Positions 1-8,310 are shown, counted from the first letter of the stretch. The stretch is DNA of 41,655 nt from an uncultured cyanobacterium (GCA_903856805.1 CAIOCZ010000034.1:1-41655), one strand, 5' to 3'. The notes: generated by a model not told the origin, from the sequence alone. Numbers and translations are program-made.

Positions 1-1
1 C

Positions 2-238
2 CTTGCCGGCACCAGCCCCGCCGCCCTGCCCGCCTGGTTGGCGGGGGATCTTCAAGACCGGCTGGAGCGGGCGGCGGCCTCGGCGGGCGTGAGCGTGACC
101 GAAGCCTGTGCCCAGTGGGTGCGCGAGGGCCTGGAGAATTTTGAGGTCCGTCAGGCGGCCGCCGAGGCCGCGGGCCGCTGCTCCCTGCGCACCGGCGCCG
201 TGGCCCACGGCCCGGTGCCCCTGCCGGTGCAGCAATAA
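2..238 (+). CDS. Hypothetical protein, C-terminal part (5' end outside window)
   Basis: The frame is open from the first bases of the window to a TAA at 236-238, so this is the 3' end of a gene that begins upstream. The visible 78 residues contain an Ala/Glu/Arg-rich, probably helical stretch (around DRLERAAASAGVSVTEA), followed by a Pro/Val-rich tail ending in PVQQ. I recognise no family. A TTG at 38 could be an internal start, but no stop codon separates it from the window edge, so a longer protein is more likely. The next gene begins 3 bp after the stop, which suggests co-transcription. Confidence 0.5.
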   Translation, partial: LAGTSPAALPAWLAGDLQDRLERAAASAGVSVTEACAQWVREGLENFEVRQAAAEAAGRCSLRTGAVAHGPVPLPVQQ

Positions 239-241
239 ACC

Positions 242-592
242 ATGGCCAAGGGCAGCTGGCAGGAATTCAGCAGGCCCGAAAGCCTGCAACGCGGGAGCCC
301 GGCCAGCGGCCAAGGGGCTCAGGGACCAGGAGCCGGGCCTACCCCGAAAACCCAGCAGAGGGTGCGAGTCCAGCGCACCAAGGCCGGCAAGGGCGGGAAG
401 CTGGTGACCGCCATCACCGGCCTGGAGATCCCGGAGGCCGAGGCCCGGACCCTGCTCAAGGCCCTCAAGGCCTCCGCCGGCACCGGCGGCACCCTCAAGG
501 ACGGCGTGATCGAACTGCAGGGGGACCAGCTGGCTTCCGCCCTGGCGGCCCTGGAGAAGGAGGGCTTCCGGCCCAAGCAAGCGGGGGGGTGA
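242..592 (+). CDS. SUI1/eIF1-family translation initiation factor (YciH-like)
   Basis: A 116-aa protein. The first 40 residues are low-complexity (Gly/Pro/Gln-rich). Residues ~42-116 form a SUI1 domain, with the basic segment VRVQRTKAGKGGK, then the TxITGLE motif, and later the LxxxxGTGGTLKDGVIELQGD segment typical of bacterial YciH and eIF1 proteins. Family members bind the small ribosomal subunit and affect start-site fidelity; in bacteria the role is less defined. It starts at ATG 242, 3 bp after the preceding partial gene. The domain assignment is strong; the biological role is inferred from the family. Confidence 0.88.
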   Translation: MAKGSWQEFSRPESLQRGSPASGQGAQGPGAGPTPKTQQRVRVQRTKAGKGGKLVTAITGLEIPEAEARTLLKALKASAGTGGTLKDGVIELQGDQLASALAALEKEGFRPKQAGG

Positions 593-659
593 GGACACGG
601 CGCACGCCCGGGGGACAGGGAGCCAATCCGCCACACTGGAAGCCACTCAGGGAACGCGA

Positions 660-1544
660 ATGATTGCCAAAATTCGCTACTTTGCCAAGACGACTGTTCC
701 CACCTTCCTAGGCCATCCGCTCTGGGAAGGGAAACGTTTCTCTCCCTTCCTGCGATTTGCCCAGCTCCAGCTCAGCTATGCCCTGGGACGGCATGGTTCT
801 CCGCAGCGTTGGATCAACGGGCTGGCGCTGCCCTTGCACAGGGGCGACAACGGCCTGACGGGAAATTTTTATCTCGGTCTGCATGAATTTGACACGATGG
901 CCTTCACGATCCACCTGCTCGGCGCCGGGGATCTCTTTCTGGATATCGGTGCCAACCTTGGCTCCTACTCCCTCCTTGCCTCCGGGGTGTGTGGAGCCAG
1001 GAGCATCGCCTTTGAACCGGTTCCCACGACCGCCAAGCGCCTAGGGAAGATCATCGCCATCAACAAGCTGGACCACCTCATCGACGCCCGACAGCTGGCG
1101 ATCACCTCTCCAGCCAACGCCAACCAACCCCTGCTGTTCTCCACCGACCAGGGCTGCATGAATGCCTTTGTGGATTCCAGCTATCCGGGCTCCACCACGA
1201 CCACGGCCGTGTCCACCCTGGACCTGCAATGCCAGGGCCTGGCCCCCACCCTGCTCAAGATCGATGTGGAAGGGTACGAAAATGATTTGCTGCAGGGAGC
1301 CCGGCAGACGCTGACCCAGCCCTCCGTCCTGGCCGTGATCATCGAAGGGCAGACCCCGGCCGTGAACCGCCAGTTCCAGGAGCTGGGCTTCGTGGACATC
1401 CAGTACGACGCCCTGCAGCGCCGGATCCAGCCGCACCAACGCCACTCCGCCAACAGAATCTGGATCCGGTCGGATCAACGCCAGTCGATCCAGGCCCGGC
1501 TGGAGCGGGCCCCCAGGCGAGAGGTGTACGGCCGCCCCTTCTGA
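660..1544 (+). CDS. FkbM-family SAM-dependent methyltransferase
   Basis: A 294-aa protein. Residues ~98-110 carry the SAM-binding motif I in the form FLDIGANLGSYSL, followed by an acidic position in SIAFEPVP. The LLKIDVEGYE motif near residue 200 and the later VIIEGQ strand are diagnostic of the FkbM family (small-molecule or glycan O-methyltransferases). The substrate cannot be read from the sequence; in cyanobacteria such genes are often linked to surface polysaccharide or glycopeptide modification, which is only inference here because no glycan genes are adjacent. No signal peptide or membrane segment is obvious. Confidence 0.85.
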   Translation: MIAKIRYFAKTTVPTFLGHPLWEGKRFSPFLRFAQLQLSYALGRHGSPQRWINGLALPLHRGDNGLTGNFYLGLHEFDTMAFTIHLLGAGDLFLDIGANLGSYSLLASGVCGARSIAFEPVPTTAKRLGKIIAINKLDHLIDARQLAITSPANANQPLLFSTDQGCMNAFVDSSYPGSTTTTAVSTLDLQCQGLAPTLLKIDVEGYENDLLQGARQTLTQPSVLAVIIEGQTPAVNRQFQELGFVDIQYDALQRRIQPHQRHSANRIWIRSDQRQSIQARLERAPRREVYGRPF

Positions 1545-1583
1545 TCGCCAGAATGCCGCTGATCCGCCGCTCGTCCCCCGGGC

Positions 1584-2327
1584 ATGGGCTTTGACCCCCG
1601 CAGCTGGGAGCGGGCACCACAGCGACACCCCCCCCGGGTCACCTGCAACGTGGAGGCGCTGCTGGCGGACAACGACGCCCTGCGCCGGGAGGTGGCCAGC
1701 CTGCGCCGCCAGCTGCACCAGGCCCTAAGCCAAGCCCAGGAGTTGATCCCACCGGAGCAGGTGGAGCGCTGGGGCCAGATCCTGGCCCGCCAGCCCGCCT
1801 GGCGCGAGCTGCGCCTCGGCGCCTCAATCCGCACGGGCGCCGGCGTGAGCCTCACCGGCCTGCGGGGCCTGGTGGACGAGCTACGGCGCCAGGGCCGCGA
1901 TCCCCATCCCCAGCTGGGCAGCCTCGGCCCCGCCCTGGAGCGGGCCCTGCAGGGCCCCCCCAGCAAGGTGCGGCTGGCGGTGCGGGCCGCCTTCGCGCTC
2001 TATGGCCCCAGCGCCGGGGACTGGTTGGAGGAGGAGCCCGCCCGGGTGGTGGCCGAACTGCTGCGCCACATCACCCGGCGGGAGGCCGCCCAGGCACGGC
2101 AACGGGCCGAGCAACAGGCCCGCAGCGAGCCGGCTTCGGGCCAGGATCCGGGCCGGGATCCGGACCAAGCCGAGGCCCTGCGCACCCTGGGGCTGGCCTG
2201 GGGCGCCTCCCGCGACGCCGTGAAACAGGCCCACCGACGCCTGGCCAAGCGGCACCATCCCGACCTAGGCGGAGACGCCAGCACCTTCCTGCGCATCCAG
2301 GCCGCCTACCGACGCCTCTGCGCCTGA
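1584..2327 (+). CDS. J-domain (DnaJ-like) protein with N-terminal coiled coil
   Basis: A 247-aa protein with its J domain at the C-terminus (residues ~195-246) rather than the N-terminus. The HPD tripeptide that stimulates Hsp70 ATPase is present at residues 225-227 (KRHHPDLGG), preceded by the basic helix II (KQAHRRLAKR) and followed by the helix III remnant (FLRIQAAYRRL). Residues ~24-52 are predicted coiled coil (LLADNDALRREVASLRRQL). No Gly/Phe or zinc-finger regions are present, so this is a type III co-chaperone whose N-terminal part would choose the client. It ends 17 bp from the convergent chlM stop. Confidence 0.85.
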   Translation: MGFDPRSWERAPQRHPPRVTCNVEALLADNDALRREVASLRRQLHQALSQAQELIPPEQVERWGQILARQPAWRELRLGASIRTGAGVSLTGLRGLVDELRRQGRDPHPQLGSLGPALERALQGPPSKVRLAVRAAFALYGPSAGDWLEEEPARVVAELLRHITRREAAQARQRAEQQARSEPASGQDPGRDPDQAEALRTLGLAWGASRDAVKQAHRRLAKRHHPDLGGDASTFLRIQAAYRRLCA

Positions 2328-2344
2328 GGGCGACGACCCGATCC

Positions 2345-3070
2345 TCAGCGGCGCTCGAAGGCGATCAGGCGGGAGAAGTAGAACGGCGCCTGGTTGAGGC
2401 TGCGCTGCACGGCCTGGAAGCCACAGGCCTCGGCCGCCGCCACGATGCCGGCCTCCCGCAGCTGATAGGCCCGGGTGGTTTTGCTGGGGCCGGGGAACAG
2501 CTGGCCGATGCCCTTGAGGATCGCCAGCAGGGGGGTGTAGGGGGCAAAACTGACGATCAGGTGCTGCTCCGCCAGGCCGGCCAGATGCCGCACCATCGCC
2601 TCCGCCGCCGCCTGGGGATAGTGGATGAAGACATCCAGGCAGATCACGGTGTTGTAGCGGCCCTGGAGGCCCTCCAGATCGGAGGTGCTGAACGCCAGGC
2701 GCTCCGGGGGGAGGCCCGCCGCCGCGGCGCGGCGACTGGCCTCGGCCACCATCGCCGCCGACAGGTCGCTGGCCGCCACGGAAGCCGCCCCCAACTGGGC
2801 CAGCGGCAGGCTCAGGCTGCCCACGCCACAGCCGGCATCACAGAAACTGCGGGAGGCCAGATCCCCCTGCCGTTCCACCCACCCCAGCACCTCATCCACG
2901 GTTTTCTGGTGGCCGACGCGGATGTTGCGCTGAACATTGTTCACCTCATCGCTGTCGCTATAGATACGATTCCAGCGATCAAATCCGGTGCTCTCGAAAT
3001 AGGCCTGAACCTCCTTCTTTTCCGCCTGGATTGCTGCATCTGGCCTGGATTCGGCGGCGGAACTGGACAT
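2345..3070 (-). CDS. chlM: Magnesium-protoporphyrin IX methyltransferase
   Basis: A 241-aa SAM-dependent methyltransferase that makes Mg-protoporphyrin IX monomethyl ester, the step after Mg-chelatase in chlorophyll synthesis; it acts at or near the thylakoid membrane. The ChlM/BchM signature is clear: the N-terminal YFESTGFDRWNRIYSDSDEVN segment region, the SAM loop DAGCGVGSLSLPLAQLG, and the later ICLDVFIHYPQ. The frame is open further upstream to 3253, but that region is Cys/Trp/Pro-rich and overlaps nagA; the ATG at 3070 (MSSSAAESRP) gives the expected family length. It lies 43 bp downstream of nagA on the same strand. Its presence is the best evidence that the host is phototrophic. Confidence 0.93.
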   Translation of the reverse strand: MSSSAAESRPDAAIQAEKKEVQAYFESTGFDRWNRIYSDSDEVNNVQRNIRVGHQKTVDEVLGWVERQGDLASRSFCDAGCGVGSLSLPLAQLGAASVAASDLSAAMVAEASRRAAAAGLPPERLAFSTSDLEGLQGRYNTVICLDVFIHYPQAAAEAMVRHLAGLAEQHLIVSFAPYTPLLAILKGIGQLFPGPSKTTRAYQLREAGIVAAAEACGFQAVQRSLNQAPFYFSRLIAFERR

Positions 3071-3113
3071 CACAGGGGCGGAGATTGGCGTTGGGGCGGA
3101 TCTTAGGGGGGCC

Positions 3114-4286
3114 TCAAGCGCTGCGGCACCACTCCAGCCCGCTGCCATGGTCGTGCCAGCGCAGGCTGTCGGCCAAGGGCAGGCCCACCAGCAGCTCCTG
3201 CACGGGGCGTGAATCCCCCAGCACCCGCCGCGGCAGCACGGTGGCGGCGGCAATCGCCCAGTCGGGCCGGCCGCTCCAGCGGGCCAGCCGCACCACCCCC
3301 TCCAGCAGCGGCAGGGTGACCCCGGCTAGGGTGCCATCCTCCAGGCGACAACTGCCGTCCTGCACCAGCAGGGTCCGATCGTCCCAGCGGTGGGTGCCCT
3401 CCGCCAGGCCATAGGGCGCCAGGGCATCGCTGACGATCACCACCTGATCGGGCGCCAGGCGCTGCAGCAGCACCGCCATCGAAGGGGCCACATGCACCCC
3501 GTCGGCGATCAGGCCCAGGGCCACATCGCCCCGCAGCAGGGCCGCCGCCACCGGGCCGGGGGCGCGGCGGTGCAGGTCGGCCATGGCGTTGAAGGTGTGG
3601 GTGAGCATGGCCACCCCGGCGGCAAAGGCGTCGGCGGCCTGGGCCTCATCGGCGGCGCTGTGGCCCAGGCTCACCACGATGCCGCGGCGGCGCAGGTCGG
3701 CGATCACGGCATCGGCGCCCGGCAGCTCCGGCGCCAGGGTCACCAGGGCGATCTCGGCTGGCTGCGGGCCGCCGCCGGGATCACCATCGATGCGGGCGGC
3801 CAGGGCCGCCAGGCTGGGGGCCGCCAGATGCTCCAGGGGATGGGCGCCGCGGCGCTCCGGGGCCAGAAACGGCCCTTCCAGGTGGGCGCCGAGCAGGCAG
3901 CAGCGGCCGGGGCGGTGGCGGCCACGGGCCTCCGCCAACACGGCCAGCGCCTGGCGCAGGGGGGCCACACCGCAGGTGACCAGGGTGGGGGCAATCGCCT
4001 CGACGCCATCGCGCCAGAGCAGCTCCAACAGCTCCTCCAGCCGCGGCAGATCGGCGGGGGTGAGTTCGGGAAAGGCGAGGCCCAGGCCGCCGTTGATCTG
4101 CAGGTCCACCCCGGCGGGGCTGAGCCAGTCGCCCCCCCAGTCGTCGCCGGCGGCGGCGCTGCCGGCCGGGGTGGGCTCCAGCCGGGCAATCGTGCCGTCG
4201 GCGTCCACCCCCACCCGCCAGGAGCGGTCGCGGCCATGGCGGCAGCCCCGCGAGGAGGGAAGACGGACGTTGCTGAGCCAGCGCAC
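3114..4286 (-). CDS. nagA: N-acetylglucosamine-6-phosphate deacetylase
   Basis: A 390-aa amidohydrolase that removes acetate from GlcNAc-6-phosphate in amino-sugar recycling. Motifs, in order: DLQINGG, HLEGPF (the HxE metal site), [18 protein letters not shown] and the SDAL segment near the C-terminus, all in the order expected for NagA. The start chosen is GTG 4286 (VRWLSNVRL); the frame runs further upstream but there crosses purE, which is divergent with its ATG at 4335. The 48-bp space between the two starts must hold both promoters. No nagB or transporter is next to it, so its role in peptidoglycan sugar salvage is inference. Confidence 0.88.
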   Translation of the reverse strand: MRWLSNVRLPSSRGCRHGRDRSWRVGVDADGTIARLEPTPAGSAAAGDDWGGDWLSPAGVDLQINGGLGLAFPELTPADLPRLEELLELLWRDGVEAIAPTLVTCGVAPLRQALAVLAEARGRHRPGRCCLLGAHLEGPFLAPERRGAHPLEHLAAPSLAALAARIDGDPGGGPQPAEIALVTLAPELPGADAVIADLRRRGIVVSLGHSAADEAQAADAFAAGVAMLTHTFNAMADLHRRAPGPVAAALLRGDVALGLIADGVHVAPSMAVLLQRLAPDQVVIVSDALAPYGLAEGTHRWDDRTLLVQDGSCRLEDGTLAGVTLPLLEGVVRLARWSGRPDWAIAAATVLPRRVLGDSRPVQELLVGLPLADSLRWHDHGSGLEWCRSA

Positions 4287-4334
4287 GGGTCCGGGGCGAT
4301 CGAACGGGACAATGATTCTCGCTGCCCCGCCGGC

Positions 4335-4913
4335 ATGGTGTCCCCCTCCGCCCCCTCCCCTGACTCCAAGGCCGGCCCCCATAGGCCGGTGCGGGTGGCG
4401 GTGATCATGGGGTCGGATTCCGACCTGCCGACGATGGCGCCGGCGGTGGCGATGGTGGAGCGCTTCGGGCTGGCCTGCGAGGTGCGGGTGCTGTCGGCCC
4501 ATCGCACCCCGCTGGAGATGGTGGCCTTCGCCGAAGGAGCCGCCGCCCGGGGCCTGCGGGTGATCATCGCCGGCGCCGGAGGGGCGGCCCACCTGCCGGG
4601 GATGGTGGCCGCCCTCACCACGCTTCCGGTGATCGGCGTGCCGGTGGCGAGTCGGGCCCTATCGGGGGTGGATTCGCTCCATTCGATCGTGCAGATGCCG
4701 GCGGGGATCCCGGTGGCCACCGTGGCGATCGGCAACGGCACCAATGCGGGCCTGCTGGCGGTCCAGATCCTGGCCACCGCCGACGGGGAGCTGGCCGCCG
4801 CCCTGGCCGCCCACCGGCGGGAGCTGCACGATCAGGTGGTGGGCAAGGACGAACGGCTGCGGAGCCTGGGAACCAAGGCCTACCTGGAGGCGATGCCCGG
4901 GGCGGCCAATTGA
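4335..4913 (+). CDS. purE: N5-carboxyaminoimidazole ribonucleotide mutase (PurE class I)
   Basis: A 192-aa protein that converts N5-CAIR to CAIR in purine synthesis. Class I PurE motifs are visible: [12 protein letters not shown] with the conserved SDSD, SAHRTP (the catalytic His loop), [14 protein letters not shown], and the [20 protein letters not shown] region. The first ~20 residues (Ser/Pro-rich) precede the fold and are unremarkable. ATG 4335 lies 48 bp from the divergent nagA start. A much longer open frame begins at 3390, but that part is antisense to nagA and is not coding. Confidence 0.94.
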   Translation: MVSPSAPSPDSKAGPHRPVRVAVIMGSDSDLPTMAPAVAMVERFGLACEVRVLSAHRTPLEMVAFAEGAAARGLRVIIAGAGGAAHLPGMVAALTTLPVIGVPVASRALSGVDSLHSIVQMPAGIPVATVAIGNGTNAGLLAVQILATADGELAAALAAHRRELHDQVVGKDERLRSLGTKAYLEAMPGAAN

Positions 4914-5025
4914 GAGCAGGGGGCTGATCGGCCCCGGTCCTCCAAGGCCCGCCAGGCCCGCCCAGCCCCCACCTACATTCCTAACTCCCCTGTTCCACCG
5001 CCGGCCCCGCGGGCGGCCTGCCCCG

Positions 5026-6108
5026 ATGCTCGAGCGGCTGGTGCTGCCCCCCTGGCTGCGGTTCGGACTGGCCCTGCCGCTGCTGGTGCTCAACCTCTGG
5101 GTGCTGCGCCAGTTGCTGCTGCCGCTGGCCCCCTTCCCGGCCCTGTTCCTCACGGCGGCGCTGCTGGCCTTCCTGCTGGACATCCCCTGTCGTTGGCTGA
5201 TCGGCCGCGGCCTGCCCCGCCCCGTCGCCCTGCTGCTGGTGCTCAGCCTGGGCTTCGGGCTCACGGCGCTGGCGGGGCTTTGGCTGGTTCCCCGCTTGGT
5301 GCAACAGCTCGAGGAACTGGTGAAGGCCCTACCGGGCTGGCTGGCCCAGGGGGAAACCCTGCTGAGCCAGCTGCAGGACTGGGCCCAGCAACGGGGCCTG
5401 CCCACCGATTTCGGAGATCTGAGCAGCTCCCTGTTCAGCCGCACCAGCAAGATCGCCAGCCAGGTGAGTCAACGGCTGCTGAGCCTGCTGGGGGCCACCC
5501 TGGGGGTCACGGTGAACGTGGTGATTGTGCTGGTGCTCACCGTGTTCCTGGTGTTGGGCGGGGATCGCATCGCCCTCGGGCTGGCGGAGTGGCTGCCCCC
5601 AACGGTGCGCAGCCTGGTGGTCAGCACGGTGTATCGCACCTTCCGGGGCTACTTCGCCGGCCAGGTGCTGCTGGCGTTGATCCTCAGCGGCGGCCAGATG
5701 CTGGCGTTCACCGTGCTGGCGATTCCCTATGGGGTGCTGTTCGCCGTAACGATCGGCTTCACCACCCTGATTCCCTATGCCAGCCCCCTCACGATTGTGC
5801 TGGTGAGCCTGTTGCTGGCGCTCGATAATCCCCGCCAGGGGCTGGAAGTGCTGGCGGTGGCGATCTCGGTGGGGCAGGTGGTGGACCAGGTCATCCAGCC
5901 CCGGTTAATGGGCAGCATCGTGGGGTTGCAGCCGGCCTGGCTGCTGATCTGCCTGCCGATCGGCGCCCGCCTCGGCAGCCTGCTGGGGCTGGGGGAACTG
6001 CTGGGGTTGCTGCTGGCGGTGCCGGTGGCCAGCTGCGGCAAAACCTTCCTCGACCACTGGGCGGCGCGGCTGCGGCGGGGGGATCAGGAGCCCTTACCCC
6101 TGCCGTGA
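5026..6108 (+). CDS. AI-2E / PerM-family membrane transporter
   Basis: A 360-aa polytopic membrane protein. Hydrophobic segments begin at residues ~10-30, ~32-52 and ~63-83, followed by an amphipathic region (VQQLEELVKALPGWLAQGETLLSQL, ~85-110) and then four or five further membrane spans in the C-terminal half, with the family landmarks GYFAGQ and the YASPLTIVLVSLLLA-type helix. This is the architecture of the PerM/YdiK/TqsA (formerly DUF20) family. Members have been linked to autoinducer-2 export or ion exchange; the substrate here is unknown. ATG 5026 was chosen because upstream codons in frame are antisense-like Arg/Pro-rich sequence overlapping purE. Confidence 0.85.
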   Translation: MLERLVLPPWLRFGLALPLLVLNLWVLRQLLLPLAPFPALFLTAALLAFLLDIPCRWLIGRGLPRPVALLLVLSLGFGLTALAGLWLVPRLVQQLEELVKALPGWLAQGETLLSQLQDWAQQRGLPTDFGDLSSSLFSRTSKIASQVSQRLLSLLGATLGVTVNVVIVLVLTVFLVLGGDRIALGLAEWLPPTVRSLVVSTVYRTFRGYFAGQVLLALILSGGQMLAFTVLAIPYGVLFAVTIGFTTLIPYASPLTIVLVSLLLALDNPRQGLEVLAVAISVGQVVDQVIQPRLMGSIVGLQPAWLLICLPIGARLGSLLGLGELLGLLLAVPVASCGKTFLDHWAARLRRGDQEPLPLP

Positions 6109-6321
6109 GGGGAAGGGGGCAGGCTGGGGTGGTGTCCCCCGGCAGCCCCCACAATCCGCCGCCTAGGACGGGAGATCATCGTGGCCCAACGGCAGGAGAT
6201 CATCGCGCTGCGGCGCATGCTTCGCCACGACGGATTAGACAAGCCTGAGTATTACCAATTTGATGGGTTATTTGCACTGTAGGGGGAGAGCAGGGCGTCT
6301 CACTGCCGCCAATGCCGCCGG
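6109..6321. other. Spacer downstream of the transporter
   Basis: This stretch has no convincing gene. A GTG-initiated 33-codon frame at 6181-6282 (VAQRQEIIALRRMLRHDG...) ends in TAG and matches nothing I know. Just upstream, GGAGATCATCG occurs twice (around 6171 and 6196). The sequence then leads directly into toxin-antitoxin remnants, so it is probably the left edge of a decayed accessory patch. Confidence 0.35.
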
Positions 6322-6390
6322 CGTGCCATCAAGGGCCTGCGCAATCGCATTGTCCATGAACTGATCCCCTGCAAGCGAAACCAGCGTTGA
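6322..6390 (+). pseudogene. C-terminal remnant of a HepT-like (DUF86) toxin
   Basis: A short open segment reads RAIKGLRNRIVHELIP and stops at TGA 6388-6390. The pattern W/R-R-A-I-x-G-L-R-N-x-x-V-H-E resembles the conserved C-terminal helix of HepT/DUF86 proteins, where the Arg and His form the RX4-6H RNase motif. No start codon or N-terminal domain is present upstream, so this is a fragment. The assignment rests on about 16 residues and is tentative. Confidence 0.4.
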
Positions 6391-6475
6391 GCGCCGCCAG
6401 CGGCTTCTCGACGGGTCTGCAACTTGCATTCCCTGGGATGAGGCCAACGTCCAGCTACAGCGCCTGGCTGAATGA
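6365..6475 (+). pseudogene. C-terminal remnant of an unstable-antitoxin (PF09720-type) protein
   Basis: An open segment without a start codon reads ERRQRLLDGSATCIPWDEA and onward to LAE, then TGA at 6473-6475. The combination of a basic helix, a Gly-Ser turn, and IPWDEAxxxL is the hallmark of the C-terminus of the 'putative addiction module component' antitoxins (PF09720). The N-terminal half is missing, and no partner toxin follows directly on this strand. It overlaps the HepT-like tail in another frame, which fits two unrelated toxin-antitoxin fragments joined by deletion. Confidence 0.5.
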
Positions 6476-6607
6476 TCATTGAGATGTCCTCCGATGCTCT
6501 GGTGGATCTAGAGGAGGGATTCGCCTTTGATCAACGGCCATCCCAGATGAACCGCACGGTTGCCGGTGCGGCTGCAGATCTTGCGGGGCCAGTTCATGAC
6601 ATCACCG

Positions 6608-6868
6608 TTAGTGAGATCTGCAAGCCAGAATCACCAGCAGATCGCCATCGAGCCGATATATCAGGCGATGTTCCGCATCGATGCGGCGTGACCAGCCGCC
6701 GGCCAGGTTGTCCCGCAGGGGCTCGGGTTTACCGATTCCCTCAAAGGGATCGCGCCGGCAAACCTGGATCAGTTGGTTGATGCGCCGCAGTTGCCTGCGG
6801 CCCTGGCCCTGCCCATGGAGATAATCGTCCCAGGCGGCAGCCGTCCAGGCCAGCCGTTCAATCAGCAT
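6608..6868 (-). CDS. yoeB: YoeB-family toxin (ribosome-dependent mRNA endonuclease)
   Basis: An 86-aa protein that aligns along its length with YoeB: AAWDDYL near the N-terminus, FEGIGKPEPL, WSRRI, EHRLIY and a final CRSH. The catalytic residues map to E49 (KPEPL), R68 (EHR) and H86. YoeB normally ends ...HY; here a TAA follows directly after the His, so the terminal aromatic residue is missing and the preceding Tyr is Ser. The ATG at 6868 overlaps the 3' end of the yefM-like antitoxin remnant (11 bp), the usual operon order. Because that antitoxin is broken, the toxin is either attenuated, silent, or controlled by another antitoxin. Confidence 0.85.
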   Translation of the reverse strand: MLIERLAWTAAAWDDYLHGQGQGRRQLRRINQLIQVCRRDPFEGIGKPEPLRDNLAGGWSRRIDAEHRLIYRLDGDLLVILACRSH

Positions 6869-7060
6869 CGGCCAGATCCGGATCGATCAGCCCATGGGAG
6901 AGGATCTCCCCACGATCGGCCTGCTCCAGCGATCGCTGCAGATGGGCCGCATTCGCCGGGGATCGCAGCCGGTGATGCGGGTCACGTCCGCATCGGCCTC
7001 CACCCGATCCAGCCCAGCCTGGAAGCTCTCCCGGGCCTCCGAAAAGCTGATCACCTGCAT
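6858..7060 (-). pseudogene. yefM: YefM-family antitoxin, internally deleted and frameshifted
   Basis: The N-terminal MQVISFSEARESF and onward to VTRITG matches the DNA-binding half of YefM/Phd antitoxins (MxxISYSEAR...ITR). In that frame the sequence then turns to nonsense. In another frame the typical C-terminal toxin-binding tail appears (LRSPANAAHLQRSLEQADRG), ending in a TGA that overlaps the YoeB start. The 203-bp length is not a multiple of three, and about two dozen central codons (the NGE-xxV-LMS-xxEY part of the family) are missing. So both ends are recognisable but no single frame makes an antitoxin. Confidence 0.8.
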
Positions 7061-7176
7061 GGTGTTGTCCAATAGCCCGATCATCAATTGAGCTGGATGG
7101 AAAGCGTGCCTGCCGGGATCGATGCCATTGAGGTGGGGGGCCTGGCGCTCTGAGCCGCTTTCCCTAACCTGTCCCC

Positions 7177-7599
7177 ATGGCCGATCCAGATGTCCGCTGG
7201 CGCCAGCGGTTCGACAATTTCGAGCGGGCCCTCCAGGTGTTGGAGCGTGGCGTCCATTTGGCGCGGCAACGGCCCCTGAGCGAGCTGGAGCAGCAGGGCC
7301 TGATCCAGGGCTTTGAATTCACCCATGAACTCGCCTGGAATCTTCTCAAGGACTATCTGCAGTACCAGGGGATTGCAAGCATCATCGGTTCGCGGGATGC
7401 CACCCGCCTGGCCTTTCAGAATGGGTTGATCCTTGATGGGGAGGCCTGGATGGCGATGATCAAAGCCCGCAATCAGTCGTCCCACACCTACAACCTCGAG
7501 CAGGCCCAGACGATCGCTCGCAACGTGATTGATCGCTTTGCGCCGTTATTCGGCGCCCTGCGGGAGCGCTTCACCGCCTTGAGCGACGAGCCGTCATGA
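7177..7599 (+). CDS. HepT-like nucleotidyltransferase-substrate-binding protein (HI0074/PF08780 type)
   Basis: A 140-aa all-helical protein of the HI0074 family (nucleotidyltransferase substrate-binding). The motif R98-N-Q-S-S-H103-T-Y105 is the RX4HXY signature of HepT-type toxins; in characterised MntA-HepT pairs the Tyr is AMPylated by the partner to neutralise RNase activity. Other family landmarks are FEFTHELAWNLLKDYL and SRDATRLAFQNGLI. Its stop overlaps the downstream nucleotidyltransferase start by 4 bp (ATGA at 7596-7599), so the two are translationally coupled. Function as a toxin is inferred from family and context. Confidence 0.85.
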   Translation: MADPDVRWRQRFDNFERALQVLERGVHLARQRPLSELEQQGLIQGFEFTHELAWNLLKDYLQYQGIASIIGSRDATRLAFQNGLILDGEAWMAMIKARNQSSHTYNLEQAQTIARNVIDRFAPLFGALRERFTALSDEPS

Positions 7600-7943
7600 C
7601 CGTCAGTTCACCGCTGGTTTCAGCCCAGGCCACCGGCCTGCCGGAGGCGGTTCTCGCGGCCATCCACCAAGTGCTCGCCAGCCACACCGAGGTGGAGGCC
7701 GCGATTCTCTACGGCTCCCGTGCTCTGGGCCGCCATCGCCCCGCCTCCGACATCGACCTCACCCTGATCGGCTCCACGATCAGCGCCGCCTCCCTGGCCC
7801 GCATCGATGCCGAACTCGATGATCTGTTGCTGCCCTGGATCATCGATCTCTCTTGCCTGGCCTCGATTGATCACCCCGCCCTCCTGGCCCATATCGAACG
7901 GGCTGGCTTAGAGCTGTATCGCCGGCGGGATGCGTCAGACTGA
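7596..7943 (+). CDS. MNT-type minimal nucleotidyltransferase (antitoxin partner of the HepT-like protein)
   Basis: A 115-aa minimal nucleotidyltransferase of the DNA polymerase beta superfamily. The GSX10DXD active-site motif is complete: G40-S41 followed by D52-I-D54 (YGSRALGRHRPASDIDL), with a third acidic position expected in WIIDLSC. Proteins of this kind AMPylate and silence HepT-like toxins. It overlaps the preceding toxin-like gene by 4 bp. The next gene, a second nucleotidyltransferase, begins 5 bp after the stop, so all of these likely share one transcript. Confidence 0.86.
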   Translation: MTVSSPLVSAQATGLPEAVLAAIHQVLASHTEVEAAILYGSRALGRHRPASDIDLTLIGSTISAASLARIDAELDDLLLPWIIDLSCLASIDHPALLAHIERAGLELYRRRDASD

Positions 7944-7947
7944 TCCC

Positions 7948-8310
7948 ATGGCCTCCTCTTCCCGCCCCTCCACCTATCACTACGTCGTGGATGAAGCGCT
8001 GCTGCGCACGATCGCGGCCGAGATCCAGGCGGCCATTCCCGGCGCCCAGGTGCGCCTATTCGGCTCCCGCGCCCGCGGCACCGAACGGGCCGATTCCGAC
8101 CTGGATCTGCTGGTGACGGTGCCGGATGAATGGTTGGCGAGCCATTCGCGGTTTGAGGAAACGGGCGATCTAAGCTGCAAACTTGCCCATCATCGAATTC
8201 CGATCGATCTTCTCCTCTATTCCCATCAGGAAGTGAAGGATCGCCTCCAGTACAGGCAGCATGTCGTGACGGATGCCTATCGCTACGGAAGAGAGCTCCA
8301 TGACTGCTGA
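7948..8310 (+). CDS. Second MNT-type nucleotidyltransferase
   Basis: A 120-aa protein with the motif FGSRARGTERADSDLDLLV (G39-S40, D51, D53), a complete GSX10DXD site, and IPIDLLLYS as the probable third acidic strand. It differs clearly from the nucleotidyltransferase just upstream, so this is not a recent tandem duplication. ATG 7948 was chosen (an alternative ATG lies at 7930, inside the upstream gene). It overlaps a HEPN gene by 11 bp; the pair would form an MNT/HEPN toxin-antitoxin unit, but the HEPN partner carries an early stop codon. Confidence 0.85.
   Translation: MASSSRPSTYHYVVDEALLRTIAAEIQAAIPGAQVRLFGSRARGTERADSDLDLLVTVPDEWLASHSRFEETGDLSCKLAHHRIPIDLLLYSHQEVKDRLQYRQHVVTDAYRYGRELHDC

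Noticed and set aside
3390-4334. A 315-codon upstream extension of purE
   Set aside because: It is antisense to nagA, which has full amidohydrolase motifs. The PurE fold starts only after 4335.
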